Assembly (NCBI RefSeq): GCF_000319575.2
Contig: NC_021291.1
Location: 310,001 to 374,000, forward strand
Source of the DNA: Spiribacter salinus M19-40
Lineage (GTDB): Bacteria; Pseudomonadota; Gammaproteobacteria; Nitrococcales; Nitrococcaceae
Length of the DNA stretch: 64,000 nucleotides
Direction: 5' to 3'
The notes below the pieces were generated by a model. That model worked only from the letters and a program-made list of their open reading frames with translations. It had not been told where the DNA came from and ran no database searches. Shown piece after piece: positions 46,330-56,075 of this stretch (its first letter is position 1; every line of letters begins with the position of its first letter). The position numbers were made by a program, and so were the translations under genes.

Positions 46330-47786
46330 GCGTCACACGCCGAGTTCCTCTGGTTCGAGAGCTGCTCGCCGATCTCGATACGCCGCTGTCGACCTATCTC
46401 AAGCTCGCCGTCGGTGCCGGCAGTTATTTGTTTGAATCGGTTCAGGGTGGCGAGACATGGGGCCGATATTCGATTATCGGGCTACCCTGCCGTCGCCAGT
46501 ATCGGGTTCATGGCCAGCGTATCGAGACCTGGGAAGCGGGTGCGCTCACCCATACCGAAACGGTGGATGACCCGCTGGCGTGGGTCGAGGCCCGGCACCA
46601 GGCGGTGCAGACCGAACTGACGGATGACCTGCCCGTGTTGCCGCGCTTTCTCGGCGGACTGGTTGGATACTTCGGTTACGACACCATCCGCTACATCGAA
46701 CCTCGGCTGGCTGAGTGTCCCAACCCGGATCCCTTGGGCGTCCCGGATATTCTGCTCATGGAGTCGGAAGAGGTGCTGGTGTTCGACAACCTCGCCGGCC
46801 GGCTGTATCTGGTGGTGAATGTCGATCCAGCCGCGCCGAAGGCCCGCGAGGCGGGTGAGTCACGGCTTGATGCGCTCTCGGCCCGCTTGCGTGATGAGGC
46901 GCTGCGCTACGCCCGCCCCAGCCCACCGCGCTCCGTGGCGGAAGATGATTTTGCATCGTCAATCGATCGCCAGGATTACGAGGCGATTGTCGAGCGTATT
47001 CGTCGCTACATTATTGACGGTGACTGCATGCAGGTGGTCCCGTCGCGGCGGATGAGTGCCGCCTATCATGGTCGGCCGCTTGACTTGTACCGGGCACTGC
47101 GCTGTACCAACCCCTCACCGTATCTCTTTTTCCTGGATTTCGGAGACTTTCAGGTGGTGGGTTCATCGCCGGAAATCCTGGCGCGTCTGGAAGACGGTGA
47201 AGCGACGGTGCGGCCGATTGCCGGTACCCGCCGTCGCGGGCGTACGCGGGATGAAGATCGTGCCCTGGAGGCCGAGTTGCTCGGGGATCCCAAGGAGCGC
47301 GCCGAGCATTTGATGCTGATCGATCTCGGACGCAACGACATCGGCCGGGTATGCGATACCGGGACAGTCGCCGTGACCGACCAGATGACCATTGAGCGCT
47401 ACAGTCATGTGATGCACATCGTCTCCAATGTTACCGGACGCCTCCGCGACGGGCTCGGGCCGATGGATCTGTTGCGCGCCACGCATCCGGCGGGCACGCT
47501 GAGCGGAGCGCCGAAGATTCGGGCGATGGAAATCATCGATGAAGTGGAGCCGGTCAAGCGGGGCGTCTACGGCGGCGCGGTCGGCTATTTGTCCTGGTCG
47601 GGCAATATGGACACGGCGATTGCCATTCGTACGGCGGTGATCAAGGACGGTCGGGTGCATGTGCAGGCCGGTGGTGGCGTGGTTCACGACTCCGAGCCAG
47701 CGGCCGAATGGGAAGAGACAGTCAACAAGGGCCGCGCCCTGTTTAGAGCGGTTGCCATGGCCGAGGCAGGACTCGATCAGAGCTGA
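46326..47786 (+). CDS. trpE: Anthranilate synthase component I
   Basis: TrpE makes anthranilate from chorismate with ammonia supplied by TrpG. The 486 residues carry the chorismate-binding C-terminal region: [62 protein letters not shown] and [33 protein letters not shown]. No attenuator or leader peptide is possible directly upstream because the gene overlaps gph by four bases. It is separated by 16 bases from trpG, completing an uninterrupted trpEGDC run. Confidence 0.97.
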   Translation: MSVTRRVPLVRELLADLDTPLSTYLKLAVGAGSYLFESVQGGETWGRYSIIGLPCRRQYRVHGQRIETWEAGALTHTETVDDPLAWVEARHQAVQTELTDDLPVLPRFLGGLVGYFGYDTIRYIEPRLAECPNPDPLGVPDILLMESEEVLVFDNLAGRLYLVVNVDPAAPKAREAGESRLDALSARLRDEALRYARPSPPRSVAEDDFASSIDRQDYEAIVERIRRYIIDGDCMQVVPSRRMSAAYHGRPLDLYRALRCTNPSPYLFFLDFGDFQVVGSSPEILARLEDGEATVRPIAGTRRRGRTRDEDRALEAELLGDPKERAEHLMLIDLGRNDIGRVCDTGTVAVTDQMTIERYSHVMHIVSNVTGRLRDGLGPMDLLRATHPAGTLSGAPKIRAMEIIDEVEPVKRGVYGGAVGYLSWSGNMDTAIAIRTAVIKDGRVHVQAGGGVVHDSEPAAEWEETVNKGRALFRAVAMAEAGLDQS

Positions 47787-47802
47787 TCGAAGGGGTGATC
47801 CA

Positions 47803-48396
47803 ATGCTGCTGATGATCGATAACTACGACTCCTTTACCTACAACCTGGTCCAGTACCTCGGCGAGCTGGGTGCGGATGTGGTCGTCCACCGAAACGACGC
47901 CATTACCCTGGCCGATATCGAGCACATGCAGCCTGAGCGCATCGTGCTCTCGCCCGGTCCATGTACCCCCAACGAAGCGGGGGTCTCCCTTGCTGCCGTC
48001 GAGGCGTTCGCGGGCCGAATCCCCCTGCTGGGTGTCTGTCTGGGGCATCAGGCCATTGGTCAGGCCTTCGGAGGCGATGTGGTCCATGCCAAATCGGTCA
48101 TGCATGGCAAGACGTCGCAGGTTCATCATCGGGGTGAGGGGGTGTTTGCCGGGCTGCCGGAGCCGATGGAAGCGACCCGTTATCACTCGCTGGTCATTGA
48201 CCCGGCGACCCTGCCTGACTGTCTTGAGGTCACGGCCTGGACGGCCTTTGAGAGCGGCGCGCTGGAGGAAATCATGGGCGTACGCCACCGCACACTGGAT
48301 GTTGAAGGCGTGCAGTTCCACCCGGAATCCATCCTGACCCGGGCCGGGCATGACCTGCTGGCCAATTTCCTGTCGCGGCCGGCTGCGGCGGCCTGA
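47803..48396 (+). CDS. trpG: Anthranilate synthase component II (glutamine amidotransferase)
   Basis: It hydrolyses glutamine and channels ammonia to TrpE. The start at 47803 follows an AAGGGGTG site and gives 197 residues starting [20 protein letters not shown]. The class I amidotransferase nucleophile is C79 in [11 protein letters not shown], with the His-Glu pair in VQFHPES near residue 170. PabA has the same fold and could be the same protein in many bacteria, so a double role in folate synthesis is possible. Confidence 0.96.
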   Translation: MLLMIDNYDSFTYNLVQYLGELGADVVVHRNDAITLADIEHMQPERIVLSPGPCTPNEAGVSLAAVEAFAGRIPLLGVCLGHQAIGQAFGGDVVHAKSVMHGKTSQVHHRGEGVFAGLPEPMEATRYHSLVIDPATLPDCLEVTAWTAFESGALEEIMGVRHRTLDVEGVQFHPESILTRAGHDLLANFLSRPAAAA

Positions 48397-48418
48397 ACCA
48401 GAGAGGACGAACCGAGCC

Positions 48419-49447
48419 ATGGAAATGCAGGCAGCGATTCAGCGGGTCACAACCCGGGGCGATCTCAACGACGCGGAGATGACCGCGATCATGCAGCGGA
48501 TTATGAGCGGTGAGGCCACACCCGCTCAGATCGGCGGCTTCCTGGTGGGCTTGGCCATGAAAGGCGAAACCGTCACCGAGATTGCGGCCGCGGCCCGAGT
48601 GATGCGTGAGCTCGCCACCCAGGTGGAGGTCGACCGGGACCACCTGGTCGATACCTGTGGGACGGGTGGTGACGCGCGGGGTACCTTTAATATTTCCACG
48701 GCTACGGCATTCGTGGTGGCCGCTGCAGGCGGCCGCGTGGCCAAGCATGGCAACCGCTCGGTTTCGAGCGCTTCTGGCAGTGCCGATCTGCTGGAGGCCG
48801 CGGGCGCCAACCTGGCCCTGAGTCCGGCCGGTGTCGCCCGCTGTATCGACGAGGCGGGAGTGGGTTTTATTTTCGCGCCCCAGCATCACCAGGCCATGCG
48901 CCACGCCATCGGGCCGCGCCGGGAGATGGGGGTGCGCACGCTGTTCAATTTGCTCGGCCCGCTCACTAACCCGGCCGGGGCCCCCAACCAGTTGCTCGGC
49001 GTCTACGCCGATGCCTGGGTTCGGCCCATCGCCGAGGTGTTGCAGGCCCTCGGCAGCGAGCGAGTCATGGTGGTGCATTCCGAGGATGGGCTCGATGAGA
49101 TCAGCATCGCGGCGCCAACGCGCGTCGCTGAGTTGCGTGACGGTACGGTTCGGGAGTACACCATCCAGCCTGAGGATTTTGGCCTGAACCGGGCGGCGCT
49201 CGAGGATCTGCGGGTGGATTCTGCCGAGCGCAGTCTCGAGATCATCCAGGCCATCTTCGACGGCCTGCCCGGGCCAGCGACTGACCTCCTTGCGCTCAAC
49301 GCCGGGGCGGCGATTACGATTGCGGGGCTTGCCGAGGATCTGGCGGGTGGTGTCGCCCGAGCGCAGTCGTTGCTGGCCAGTGGGACCGTGCGCGAGACAT
49401 TGGCGCATTTCGTTGCCACGAGCCAACGGCTGGCTGAGCCGTCATGA
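48419..49447 (+). CDS. trpD: Anthranilate phosphoribosyltransferase
   Basis: It adds a phosphoribosyl group to anthranilate. The start at 48419 follows AGAGAGGACG and yields 342 residues. The glycine-rich PRPP site [14 protein letters not shown] (about 78-91), [21 protein letters not shown] and [26 protein letters not shown] are typical. It overlaps trpC by four bases. No frameshift is present. Confidence 0.97.
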   Translation: MEMQAAIQRVTTRGDLNDAEMTAIMQRIMSGEATPAQIGGFLVGLAMKGETVTEIAAAARVMRELATQVEVDRDHLVDTCGTGGDARGTFNISTATAFVVAAAGGRVAKHGNRSVSSASGSADLLEAAGANLALSPAGVARCIDEAGVGFIFAPQHHQAMRHAIGPRREMGVRTLFNLLGPLTNPAGAPNQLLGVYADAWVRPIAEVLQALGSERVMVVHSEDGLDEISIAAPTRVAELRDGTVREYTIQPEDFGLNRAALEDLRVDSAERSLEIIQAIFDGLPGPATDLLALNAGAAITIAGLAEDLAGGVARAQSLLASGTVRETLAHFVATSQRLAEPS

Positions 49448-50262
49448 GTGTACCGGCCGACACCCCGGATATCCTGCGGCGGATTCTCGATCGCAAGGCA
49501 CAGGTGGTCGCTGACCGCCGTGTCCAGGTCAGCCTGGATGAGTGGGTCGAGCGCGCGGCAACGGCGCCTGCGCCTCGCGGATTTCGCGCCGAACTCGAGC
49601 GTCGTGTCGCAAAGGGCGAGCCAGCGGTCATTGCCGAAATCAAAAAGACCTCCCCCAGCAAGGGCGTGCTGCGTGAAGTCTTTGATCCGGCCACAATTGC
49701 CCGGAGCTATGCCGAGGGCAGGGCCGCCTGTCTGTCGGTGCTCACGGAGGAAGATTTCTTCGAGGGGGCGGATGCCCATCTGCAAGCGGCTCGCAGCGCC
49801 TGCGCGCTGCCGGTGATCCGCAAAGACTTTATTTTCGATGCCTATCAGGTGCATGAAGCGCGTGGGCTCGGTGCGGACTGCATCTTGCTGATCGTGGCCG
49901 CGCTGGACGATGCCGCGCTGCATGCATTGCATGCGCTTGGTCATCGCCTGGGGATGGATGTGCTGGTTGAGGTGCATGACGATCAGGAGCTGGACCGAGC
50001 ACTGGCGCTCGAGGCCGATCTGATTGGTATTAATAACCGGGATCTGCGAACGTTCGAGACCGACCTGGAGGCCACAGTTCGGTTGGCGAAGCGCCTGCCC
50101 GAGGGTGTCACCCGCGTCTCGGAGAGTGGGATACACAACCGCGAGGCGGTGGATTACCTGCGCGGTCATGGGGTCAATGCATTTTTGGTGGGTGAGGCCT
50201 TGATGCGGGCCGAGGAACCCGGCGATCGCCTCGCCGAGTTATTCGGGCTGAGCGCTGATTAG
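49444..50262 (+). CDS. trpC: Indole-3-glycerol phosphate synthase
   Basis: It closes the indole ring in tryptophan synthesis. The 272-residue TIM barrel has [20 protein letters not shown] near residue 63, [43 protein letters not shown] and [20 protein letters not shown]. The family's phosphate-binding [11 protein letters not shown] segment is present. trpF, trpB and trpA lie outside the window. The stop overlaps the convergent vfr stop. Confidence 0.97.
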   Translation: MSVPADTPDILRRILDRKAQVVADRRVQVSLDEWVERAATAPAPRGFRAELERRVAKGEPAVIAEIKKTSPSKGVLREVFDPATIARSYAEGRAACLSVLTEEDFFEGADAHLQAARSACALPVIRKDFIFDAYQVHEARGLGADCILLIVAALDDAALHALHALGHRLGMDVLVEVHDDQELDRALALEADLIGINNRDLRTFETDLEATVRLAKRLPEGVTRVSESGIHNREAVDYLRGHGVNAFLVGEALMRAEEPGDRLAELFGLSAD

Positions 50263-50897
50263 CGCGCACCATGGACAACGATGGTGTGTCCACGGGTTGA
50301 GATCAAACGATCCGCTTCCAGCTGGCGCAACACCCGCCCCACCATTTCCCGGGAGCATCCCACCAGGCGGCCAAGCTCGATGCGGGTAATTTTCAGCTGC
50401 ATGCCATCGGGATGGGTCATGGCGTCGGGATGCGTGGCAAGATCGCTCAACATGGCTTGAACTCGGCCGCGGACGTCCTCGAAAGCCAGATTGCGAAAGC
50501 GGCGATTCGTGTCGCGCAGGCGCCGGGTCATTTGCTCAATCACAGGCTGCAAGACCTCAGGGTGTTGGCGTTGCAGACGCTGGAAGCGGGCATAACTGAT
50601 TTCCGCGAGTTCCGAGGGTGCGCGCGTGCGAATCCAGGCGCTGCGACACGGGGTCTCGGCGGCCAAGCCCATTTCGCCGACGAAGTCGCCGGCATTGAGG
50701 TAAGCCAGGACGAGCTCGCGGCCACGCTCGTCATCTTCGATGACACTGACCGAGCCGCTGAGAATAAGGCATAGCCGATCGCTGCTCGCCCCGCGATGCA
50801 TTAGGGTTGAGCCGGGTCCGTAGCGACTTCGTCGGCAGTGCTTAAGCAGGATGGTGACGGGCGGTTGCTGGAAAAAGCGAACCGTTTGCGGGGACAT
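50259..50897 (-). CDS. vfr: Crp/Vfr family cAMP-responsive transcription regulator
   Basis: This 212-residue protein closely matches E. coli CRP and Pseudomonas Vfr. The ATG at 50897 is preceded by GGAGG, and longer frames upstream lack similarity. The cyclic-nucleotide pocket is [20 protein letters not shown] (E75, R85, S86). The C-terminal helix-turn-helix is [25 protein letters not shown] (about 170-194). The hinge reads [19 protein letters not shown]. It diverges from the osmC-type gene, the same neighbour relation as crp-yhfA in E. coli. Confidence 0.95.
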   Translation of the reverse strand: MSPQTVRFFQQPPVTILLKHCRRSRYGPGSTLMHRGASSDRLCLILSGSVSVIEDDERGRELVLAYLNAGDFVGEMGLAAETPCRSAWIRTRAPSELAEISYARFQRLQRQHPEVLQPVIEQMTRRLRDTNRRFRNLAFEDVRGRVQAMLSDLATHPDAMTHPDGMQLKITRIELGRLVGCSREMVGRVLRQLEADRLISTRGHTIVVHGAR

Positions 50898-51012
50898 GAT
50901 GACCTCCATTGGTCGTGTAAGCGCCCCGGGTGTCGAGGCCGCGAAACAGTAGTCTTTTTCGGTGATGCACCGCATCGTCCAAACGGAGGGCTTCGAACAG
51001 AGGGAAATGAGT

Positions 51013-51441
51013 ATGAAAGCGCATATACGCTGGCTTGACGGCATGGCCTTCGAGGTGGAGAGCGGGAGCGGTCACCGACAAACGGTTGATGGGCCGCCTG
51101 ATCTGGGGGGTCAAGAGCGGGGGCCCCGGCCCATGGAGCTCCTGCTGGAAGGATTGGGCAGCTGCTCGGCGGTGGACGTTGTGCATATCCTCCAGCGTGG
51201 CCGCCACGCCGTGAGTGATTGTACGGTAGAGGTCGATGCCAAGCGTGCCGACACACCGCCGAAGGTCTTTACCTCGATTCATCTGCATTTTCGAGTGAGC
51301 GGCGAGGCCCTGAAACCTGCTGCTGTGGCACGTGCCGTGCAGTTATCAGCCGACAAGTACTGCTCGGCTTCGCTGATGCTCGCCAAGGCCGCTGAGCTAA
51401 CGCACAGTCACGAGACAATCGATACGGCCAAAACGGGGTGA
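51013..51441 (+). CDS. OsmC family protein (YhfA-like)
   Basis: OsmC-type proteins reduce organic hydroperoxides using two Cys residues. ATG at 51013 is preferred because a GAGGG site lies eight bases upstream; ATG at 51007 is too close to that site. The 142-residue product has MELLLEGLGSCSAVDVVHIL with the first Cys and ADKYCSASLMLAKAAE with the second, both conserved. It is divergent from vfr. YhfA-like members near crp are conserved, but their exact substrate is not known. Confidence 0.9.
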   Translation: MKAHIRWLDGMAFEVESGSGHRQTVDGPPDLGGQERGPRPMELLLEGLGSCSAVDVVHILQRGRHAVSDCTVEVDAKRADTPPKVFTSIHLHFRVSGEALKPAAVARAVQLSADKYCSASLMLAKAAELTHSHETIDTAKTG

Positions 51442-51446
51442 CGTGC

Positions 51447-51475
51447 TTGTCTGGTGGCTGTGGGTTGTGTACAGT
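51447..51475 (+). promoter_or_regulatory. Putative sigma-70 promoter of rplM-rpsI
   Basis: TTGTCT (51447-51452) and TACAGT (51470-51475) are separated by exactly 17 bases, each matching four of six consensus positions. Position and spacing fit the main promoter of the ribosomal-protein operon, whose first ATG is 45 bases downstream of the -10. No leader hairpin is obvious between the promoter and rplM. Confidence 0.5.
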
Positions 51476-51520
51476 GCGCGGTCTTGAATCGAGAGCGTCG
51501 AGCTCGGAGAACGGTTACCC

Positions 51521-51949
51521 ATGAAGACTTTCAGCGCCAAAGCGGCGGACGTACATCGCGACTGGTATGTGGTTGATGCGGCAGGGCTCACCCTAGGCCG
51601 ACTGGCCTCTGAGGTTGCGTTTCGCCTGCGTGGTAAACACAAGCCCGAATTCACCCCGCACGTCGACACCGGAGACTACGTTGTGGTCGTCAATGCCGAG
51701 CAGGTTGCGGTGACAGGTCGCAAAGCGGAACAAAAGACCTATCATCGGTTTACGGGGTATGTCGGTAACATGAAGTCGACGACCTTTGACAAGCTCATCG
51801 TCGAGCACCCGGAGCGGGCCATCGAGCACGCCGTCAAGGGGATGCTGCCCAAAAATCGCCTGGGCCGGCAGATGTTCAAGAAACTCAAGGTCTACAGCGG
51901 CAGCGAACACAATCATCACGCCCAGCAGCCCCAGGCGCTGGAAATCTGA
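51521..51949 (+). CDS. rplM: 50S ribosomal protein L13
   Basis: L13 is an early-assembly protein of the large ribosomal subunit. The 142-residue sequence starts [20 protein letters not shown] and shows [20 protein letters not shown], the L13 pattern, followed by [20 protein letters not shown]. Its length and order with rpsI are universal in proteobacteria. rpsI starts 18 bases later. Confidence 0.99.
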   Translation: MKTFSAKAADVHRDWYVVDAAGLTLGRLASEVAFRLRGKHKPEFTPHVDTGDYVVVVNAEQVAVTGRKAEQKTYHRFTGYVGNMKSTTFDKLIVEHPERAIEHAVKGMLPKNRLGRQMFKKLKVYSGSEHNHHAQQPQALEI

Positions 51950-51967
51950 GTCGGAGCGGAATAACCG

Positions 51968-52360
51968 ATGGCAGTTGAACAGTATTACGGCACCGGCCGA
52001 CGGAAAACATCGGCAGCGCGCGTCAACATGCGCCCCGGTAACGGCAACATCGTCGTGAACGGCAAGCCGCTTGACGAGTACTTCGGGCGCGAGACCGCCC
52101 GCATGGTGGTCCGTCAGCCACTCGAGCTCACGGAGACCGTCAACAAAGTCGATATCAAAGTGAGTGTCGAAGGGGGCGGGTCCAGCGGTCAGGCTGGCGC
52201 CATCCGTCATGGCATCACGCGGGCCCTTATCGCTTATGATGACGAATTGAAGGGCAGCCTGCGCAAGGCCGGCTACGTTACCCGTGACGCGCGCATGGTC
52301 GAGCGTAAGAAGATCGGCCTGCACAAGGCGCGTCGGGCGACCCAGTTCTCGAAGCGCTAA
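51968..52360 (+). CDS. rpsI: 30S ribosomal protein S9
   Basis: S9 belongs to the head of the small subunit, and its C-terminal tail reaches the P-site tRNA. The 130 residues show [27 protein letters not shown] and end [14 protein letters not shown], the invariant basic tail. A tRNA-Gln gene begins nine bases after the stop, so the two are probably transcribed together. Confidence 0.99.
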   Translation: MAVEQYYGTGRRKTSAARVNMRPGNGNIVVNGKPLDEYFGRETARMVVRQPLELTETVNKVDIKVSVEGGGSSGQAGAIRHGITRALIAYDDELKGSLRKAGYVTRDARMVERKKIGLHKARRATQFSKR

Positions 52361-52369
52361 AGGGTTCCT

Positions 52370-52443
52370 TGGGGGATCGTCTAGCGGTAGGACTACGGAC
52401 TCTGACTCCGTCAACCCAGGTTCGAATCCTGGTCCCCCAGCCA
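52370..52443 (+). tRNA. tRNA-Gln (CTG)
   Basis: A complete cloverleaf can be drawn. The acceptor stem TGGGGGA pairs with TCCCCCA, and the T arm contains GGTTCGAATCC. The anticodon loop CTCTGAC is closed by ACGGA/TCCGT, giving anticodon CTG, which reads the glutamine codon CAG. The CCA end is encoded. It lies nine bases after rpsI and nine bases before a strong terminator. Confidence 0.97.
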
Positions 52444-52452
52444 TCCAGGAAA

Positions 52453-52476
52453 GCCCCGCTTCGGCGGGGCTTTTTT
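52453..52476 (+). terminator. Rho-independent terminator of rplM-rpsI-tRNA-Gln
   Basis: A perfect 7-bp GC-rich stem GCCCCGC/GCGGGGC with the stable TTCG tetraloop is followed by six T residues. Flanking AA and TT extend the stem. It directly follows the tRNA and precedes moaD. Confidence 0.93.
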
Positions 52477-52493
52477 ATGGGCAAGGAGGTCGG

Positions 52494-52739
52494 ATGACTC
52501 AACGCATAGAGCTGTTTGGTGTGCTGCGTGAGGCGGTGGGTGCGAGTGAAGTCAGCCTGGACCTCGAACCCCCCGTTACCGTGGATGAGGTGCTTGAGCA
52601 CCTGCAGGCCACCTATCCGGGCGTCATGCCCCACTTGCCTCGTGTTGCCTGTGCAGTCGGGGATGAGATGCGCAGCCGTCAGTCAGTCCTTGCCCAGGAC
52701 GAAACGCTCGTCCTTTTGCCTCCGGTAAGCGGCGGTTAA
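52494..52739 (+). CDS. moaD: Molybdopterin synthase small subunit MoaD
   Basis: This 81-residue ubiquitin-like protein carries the C-terminal Gly-Gly (LLPPVSGG), which is adenylylated and thiocarboxylated to donate sulfur to molybdopterin. The ATG at 52494 has a strong AAGGAGG site. It is separated from the upstream tRNA unit by a terminator and is not next to moaE, which usually follows. It therefore probably has its own weak promoter near the terminator or is transcribed by read-through. Confidence 0.92.
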   Translation: MTQRIELFGVLREAVGASEVSLDLEPPVTVDEVLEHLQATYPGVMPHLPRVACAVGDEMRSRQSVLAQDETLVLLPPVSGG

Positions 52740-52817
52740 CGAAACCGTCATCCCCCAGTGACTTGTTAACGCGGTATGCTGTGGGGTTGTTCGTGGTTAA
52801 CCCCGGGAGCGAGTGCA

Positions 52818-55800
52818 TTGTCCGAACCCCTCGAAGCATGGATCGCCCAGCACGGCGAGACGGTCATCTGGGCTGATTTCCCGCGCGAGGCATTGGAAGC
52901 CGGCGAGCGGCTGCTGCGTGCGCAGGCCGTGCTCGACTCCAGCCCCGGCGGCCAGGGGTTCTTTGCGCGCGTGCAGGCTGACCGCCGCCATGTCCATTCC
53001 GTTGACTGCCGCGTGCATCCGCTGCCCTCACCAAAACCCGTAACCACTTATTGCACGTGCGCGGCGGGTGGTGGCTGCGAGCACGCGGTGGCGGCACTGC
53101 TGTTCTACCTGGGGCGCAAGACACCCGCCGGGCTGGTGAAGGCCAATCCGGCCGTGCACCAGTGGTTGAGCGAGCTGGACCGCTTAAGCGAAGACGCGGG
53201 TTCGAACGGCACCGAGCGGCGTACCGAGTGTTTGGTCTATCTGCTGGATGATGATGGCGCGGGTCGAGTGACGGTCACACCGCGCCGGGCCCGCCCCCGT
53301 CGACGCGGTGGCTATGGCCGATTGATGGCGTTCCAGGGGCTACGCCGAGCCCCCGCGGGTTTGCTAGGGGCCGATGATCGCCGGCTGCTGAGATTGTTGC
53401 CCGAAGCGGGGCAAGCGATCTTACCTGAGGACCTCAACTTTCTTTTGACCGCTCTAGCGGAAACGGGCCGGGCTCACTGGCAGCGGACGGAGACCCCGGC
53501 GCTGTCTGCCTCAGGGCCGCGCGACGGGGCATTTGTCTGGCGGGTTGAGTCGGACGGAAGCCAGCGGCTGGTGCCGGTGGCCGGAGACGGCTTACAGGCT
53601 TACCCGGCCCTGCCACCGATCTGGCTGGACACGACGACAGGCGAATTCGGGACGATCGAGACGGGTGTGTCCATGGCGTTGGTGGCGCGCTTGCAGTCTG
53701 GCCCCGCCGTGGCGCCGGCGGACGTGCCGGCCATGGCTGATGGGCTGGTCCAACGTGGGCTGCCCGTGCCAGCGCCTCGCGTACCCAGTCGACGACGAAT
53801 TGATGACATCGCGCCGGCCCCGTGTCTGCGGCTGACGCGGCTCAACGGCGGAGCGCATGCCGTACGGGTTGATGCCGGCGAGCCCGTGGCGGAAGTCGGC
53901 TTTGACTACGCCGGGCATCTTGTGGCCGCTGACGACCCGGCGGAAACGCTCTGCGTGTATGAGCACGGTGAGCTTCTCGAATATCGTCGGGATTCGCGCG
54001 CCGAATCCTCGGCCATCGGCCAGCTTGAAGTAGCAGGCCTTGAGCGAGCGGGGTGCATGGCCGGTGATCGATTCATGCCGGGTCACGTCGGCGGCTGGCG
54101 GCCCTTCGTTGCTGAGACGCTGCCCCGACTTCGCGAGGCGGGGTGGCGTGTCACCACTGAACCCGCGTTTCCGTGGCGGTTAGCCGAGGTCGCGCTCTGG
54201 CAAGCGGATGCCCGGCGCGATAAAGACCAGCCGGGCTGGTTCACCTTTGATCTGTCCGTCGAGGTGGAGGGCGAGCGCCATGCCCTGCTCCCGCTTTTGC
54301 TGGCGATTATTCGTGAAAATCCTGAAGCCATGTCAACGCGTCATCTGGATGCCATTGATCCGGCGTCCAGCCTGCTGGTGGATCTGGGTGACGGGCGCTT
54401 GATTCCCGTGCCAGCGGATCGGCTGGTTCCCCTGCTGCGGGGGCTGACTGAGCTCTACGATCCCGCTCTGCGTTTGGACCAGGGCCGGCTGCGTCTCCCA
54501 CTGGGCCGCGCGAATGCCCTCGACCGTCTCGCGGAGAGCGCAGGGCGCGCCCTCCATTGGCAAGGTGATCAGGACCTGCGAGCGCTGGGTCGAACACTGG
54601 GGTCCATGGGAGCGCATACCGACGTCACGATCCCCAATGGACTGCGCGGTGAGCTGCGTCCGTATCAGCGCGATGGCCTGGCCTGGTTACAGCAACTCGC
54701 GCAGGTCGAGTTAGGTGGTGTGCTGGCGGATGACATGGGCCTTGGCAAGACGCTCCAGGTGCTGGCCCACCTGCAGCTCGAAAAGGAAGCGGGGCGTGCC
54801 CGGGCGCCCAGCCTGGTCGTTGTGCCCACCAGTCTGATGTTCAATTGGGCTCGGGAGGCGGAAAAATTCACGCCTGGGCTTCGGGTGTTGCGCCTTCACG
54901 GTCCGCATCGTCATGCCGAATACGATCGGTTGGGTCACTATGATTTGGTGCTGACGACCTACAGCCTGTTGGTGCGCGACATCGCACGACTCCATGGGCA
55001 GCCATGGCATCTGCTGGTGCTCGATGAGGCGCAGGCGGTTAAAAATCCGCGTGCCCAGGCCGCGCGGGCCGTTCGTACCCTCGAGGCGCGCCAGCGTCTC
55101 AGCCTCACCGGCACCCCGCTCGAGAATCATCTCGGCGAACTTTGGGCCCAGTTTGATTTTGTCGCACCGGGGCTGCTGGGCAACGCCTCGGCCTTTAAGC
55201 GCACCTACCGCCGACCGATTGAGCAGGACCGTGATGAAAGCCGATTGACCGCATTGCGGGAGCGCGTCGGGCCCTTTCTCCTGCGCCGCACCAAGCAAGC
55301 CATCGCCCGTGACCTGCCCCCCAAAACCGAGATCTCACTGTATGCCGAGCTGGTCGGCGGGCAGCGCGATCTTTATGAACAGCTGCGCCTTGGCCAGCAG
55401 GCGCGCGTCCGTGAGGCGCTTGCCGAACAGGGTCATCCCCAGAGTCGTGTGCTGATCCTGGACGCGTTGCTCAAGCTCCGGGAAGCCTGCTGTGATCCCC
55501 GGCTAGTGGCTGGCGCCCCCGAGAGCGCCCGAGCGTCTGCCAAGCTTGAGTTGTTACTGGAGCTGGTGGATGACCTGATGCAGGCAGGCCGACGCGTGAT
55601 CGTGTTCTCTCAGTTCACCCGCATGCTCACGATTATCGAGCAGGGATTGAACGAGCGCGGCCATGCTTGGACAAAACTGACGGGTGAAACTCGGGATCGG
55701 GAGGCCGCCGTCGCCCGTTTCCAATTTGGTGACGTGCCCATCTTCCTGGTGAGCCTGAAAGCCGGGGGCACCGGGCTCAACTTAACGGCAGCGGATACCG

Positions 55801-56075
55801 TCATCCACTACGATCCCTGGTGGAACCCGGCTGTCACCCGTCAGGCGACTGACCGGGCGCACCGGATTGGGCAGGACCAGCCGGTGTTCGTCTACCACCT
55901 GCTCACGCGGGATACTGTGGAAGACCGGATCATGGCCCTGCAAAGGGACAAGGCTGAACTCGGCGAGCGTCTTTTGGGTGATGCCGCCGAGGCTTCTGCG
56001 GCGCGCCTCGATCCGGAAACCGTGACCGCGCTATTCGGGCCGCTTGCTGACGACGCGCCGGCCGAGCAGGCCTGA
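52818..56075 (+). CDS. SNF2-family helicase with SWIM zinc finger
   Basis: A large 1,085-residue ATP-dependent DNA/chromatin-type translocase. A TTG at 52818 is favoured because GGGAG lies eight bases upstream; an in-frame ATG at 52776 lacks a ribosome site. The N-terminal SWIM finger has C79, C81, C87 and H89 (YCTCAAGGGCEH). The SNF2 ATPase has ADDMGLGKT (about 637-645), LVLDEAQAV (D736) and a C-terminal helicase with HYDPWWNPAVTRQATDRAHRIGQ (about 997-1019). The middle (about 100-600) has no clear domain. Members of this type often act in replication restart or nucleoid processes; the exact role is unknown. Confidence 0.9.
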   Translation: MSEPLEAWIAQHGETVIWADFPREALEAGERLLRAQAVLDSSPGGQGFFARVQADRRHVHSVDCRVHPLPSPKPVTTYCTCAAGGGCEHAVAALLFYLGRKTPAGLVKANPAVHQWLSELDRLSEDAGSNGTERRTECLVYLLDDDGAGRVTVTPRRARPRRRGGYGRLMAFQGLRRAPAGLLGADDRRLLRLLPEAGQAILPEDLNFLLTALAETGRAHWQRTETPALSASGPRDGAFVWRVESDGSQRLVPVAGDGLQAYPALPPIWLDTTTGEFGTIETGVSMALVARLQSGPAVAPADVPAMADGLVQRGLPVPAPRVPSRRRIDDIAPAPCLRLTRLNGGAHAVRVDAGEPVAEVGFDYAGHLVAADDPAETLCVYEHGELLEYRRDSRAESSAIGQLEVAGLERAGCMAGDRFMPGHVGGWRPFVAETLPRLREAGWRVTTEPAFPWRLAEVALWQADARRDKDQPGWFTFDLSVEVEGERHALLPLLLAIIRENPEAMSTRHLDAIDPASSLLVDLGDGRLIPVPADRLVPLLRGLTELYDPALRLDQGRLRLPLGRANALDRLAESAGRALHWQGDQDLRALGRTLGSMGAHTDVTIPNGLRGELRPYQRDGLAWLQQLAQVELGGVLADDMGLGKTLQVLAHLQLEKEAGRARAPSLVVVPTSLMFNWAREAEKFTPGLRVLRLHGPHRHAEYDRLGHYDLVLTTYSLLVRDIARLHGQPWHLLVLDEAQAVKNPRAQAARAVRTLEARQRLSLTGTPLENHLGELWAQFDFVAPGLLGNASAFKRTYRRPIEQDRDESRLTALRERVGPFLLRRTKQAIARDLPPKTEISLYAELVGGQRDLYEQLRLGQQARVREALAEQGHPQSRVLILDALLKLREACCDPRLVAGAPESARASAKLELLLELVDDLMQAGRRVIVFSQFTRMLTIIEQGLNERGHAWTKLTGETRDREAAVARFQFGDVPIFLVSLKAGGTGLNLTAADTVIHYDPWWNPAVTRQATDRAHRIGQDQPVFVYHLLTRDTVEDRIMALQRDKAELGERLLGDAAEASAARLDPETVTALFGPLADDAPAEQA

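Noticed and set aside
46300-46340. trp attenuator or leader peptide before trpE
   Set aside because: gph overlaps trpE by four bases; there is no room for a leader or hairpin, and no Trp-rich short frame is present.
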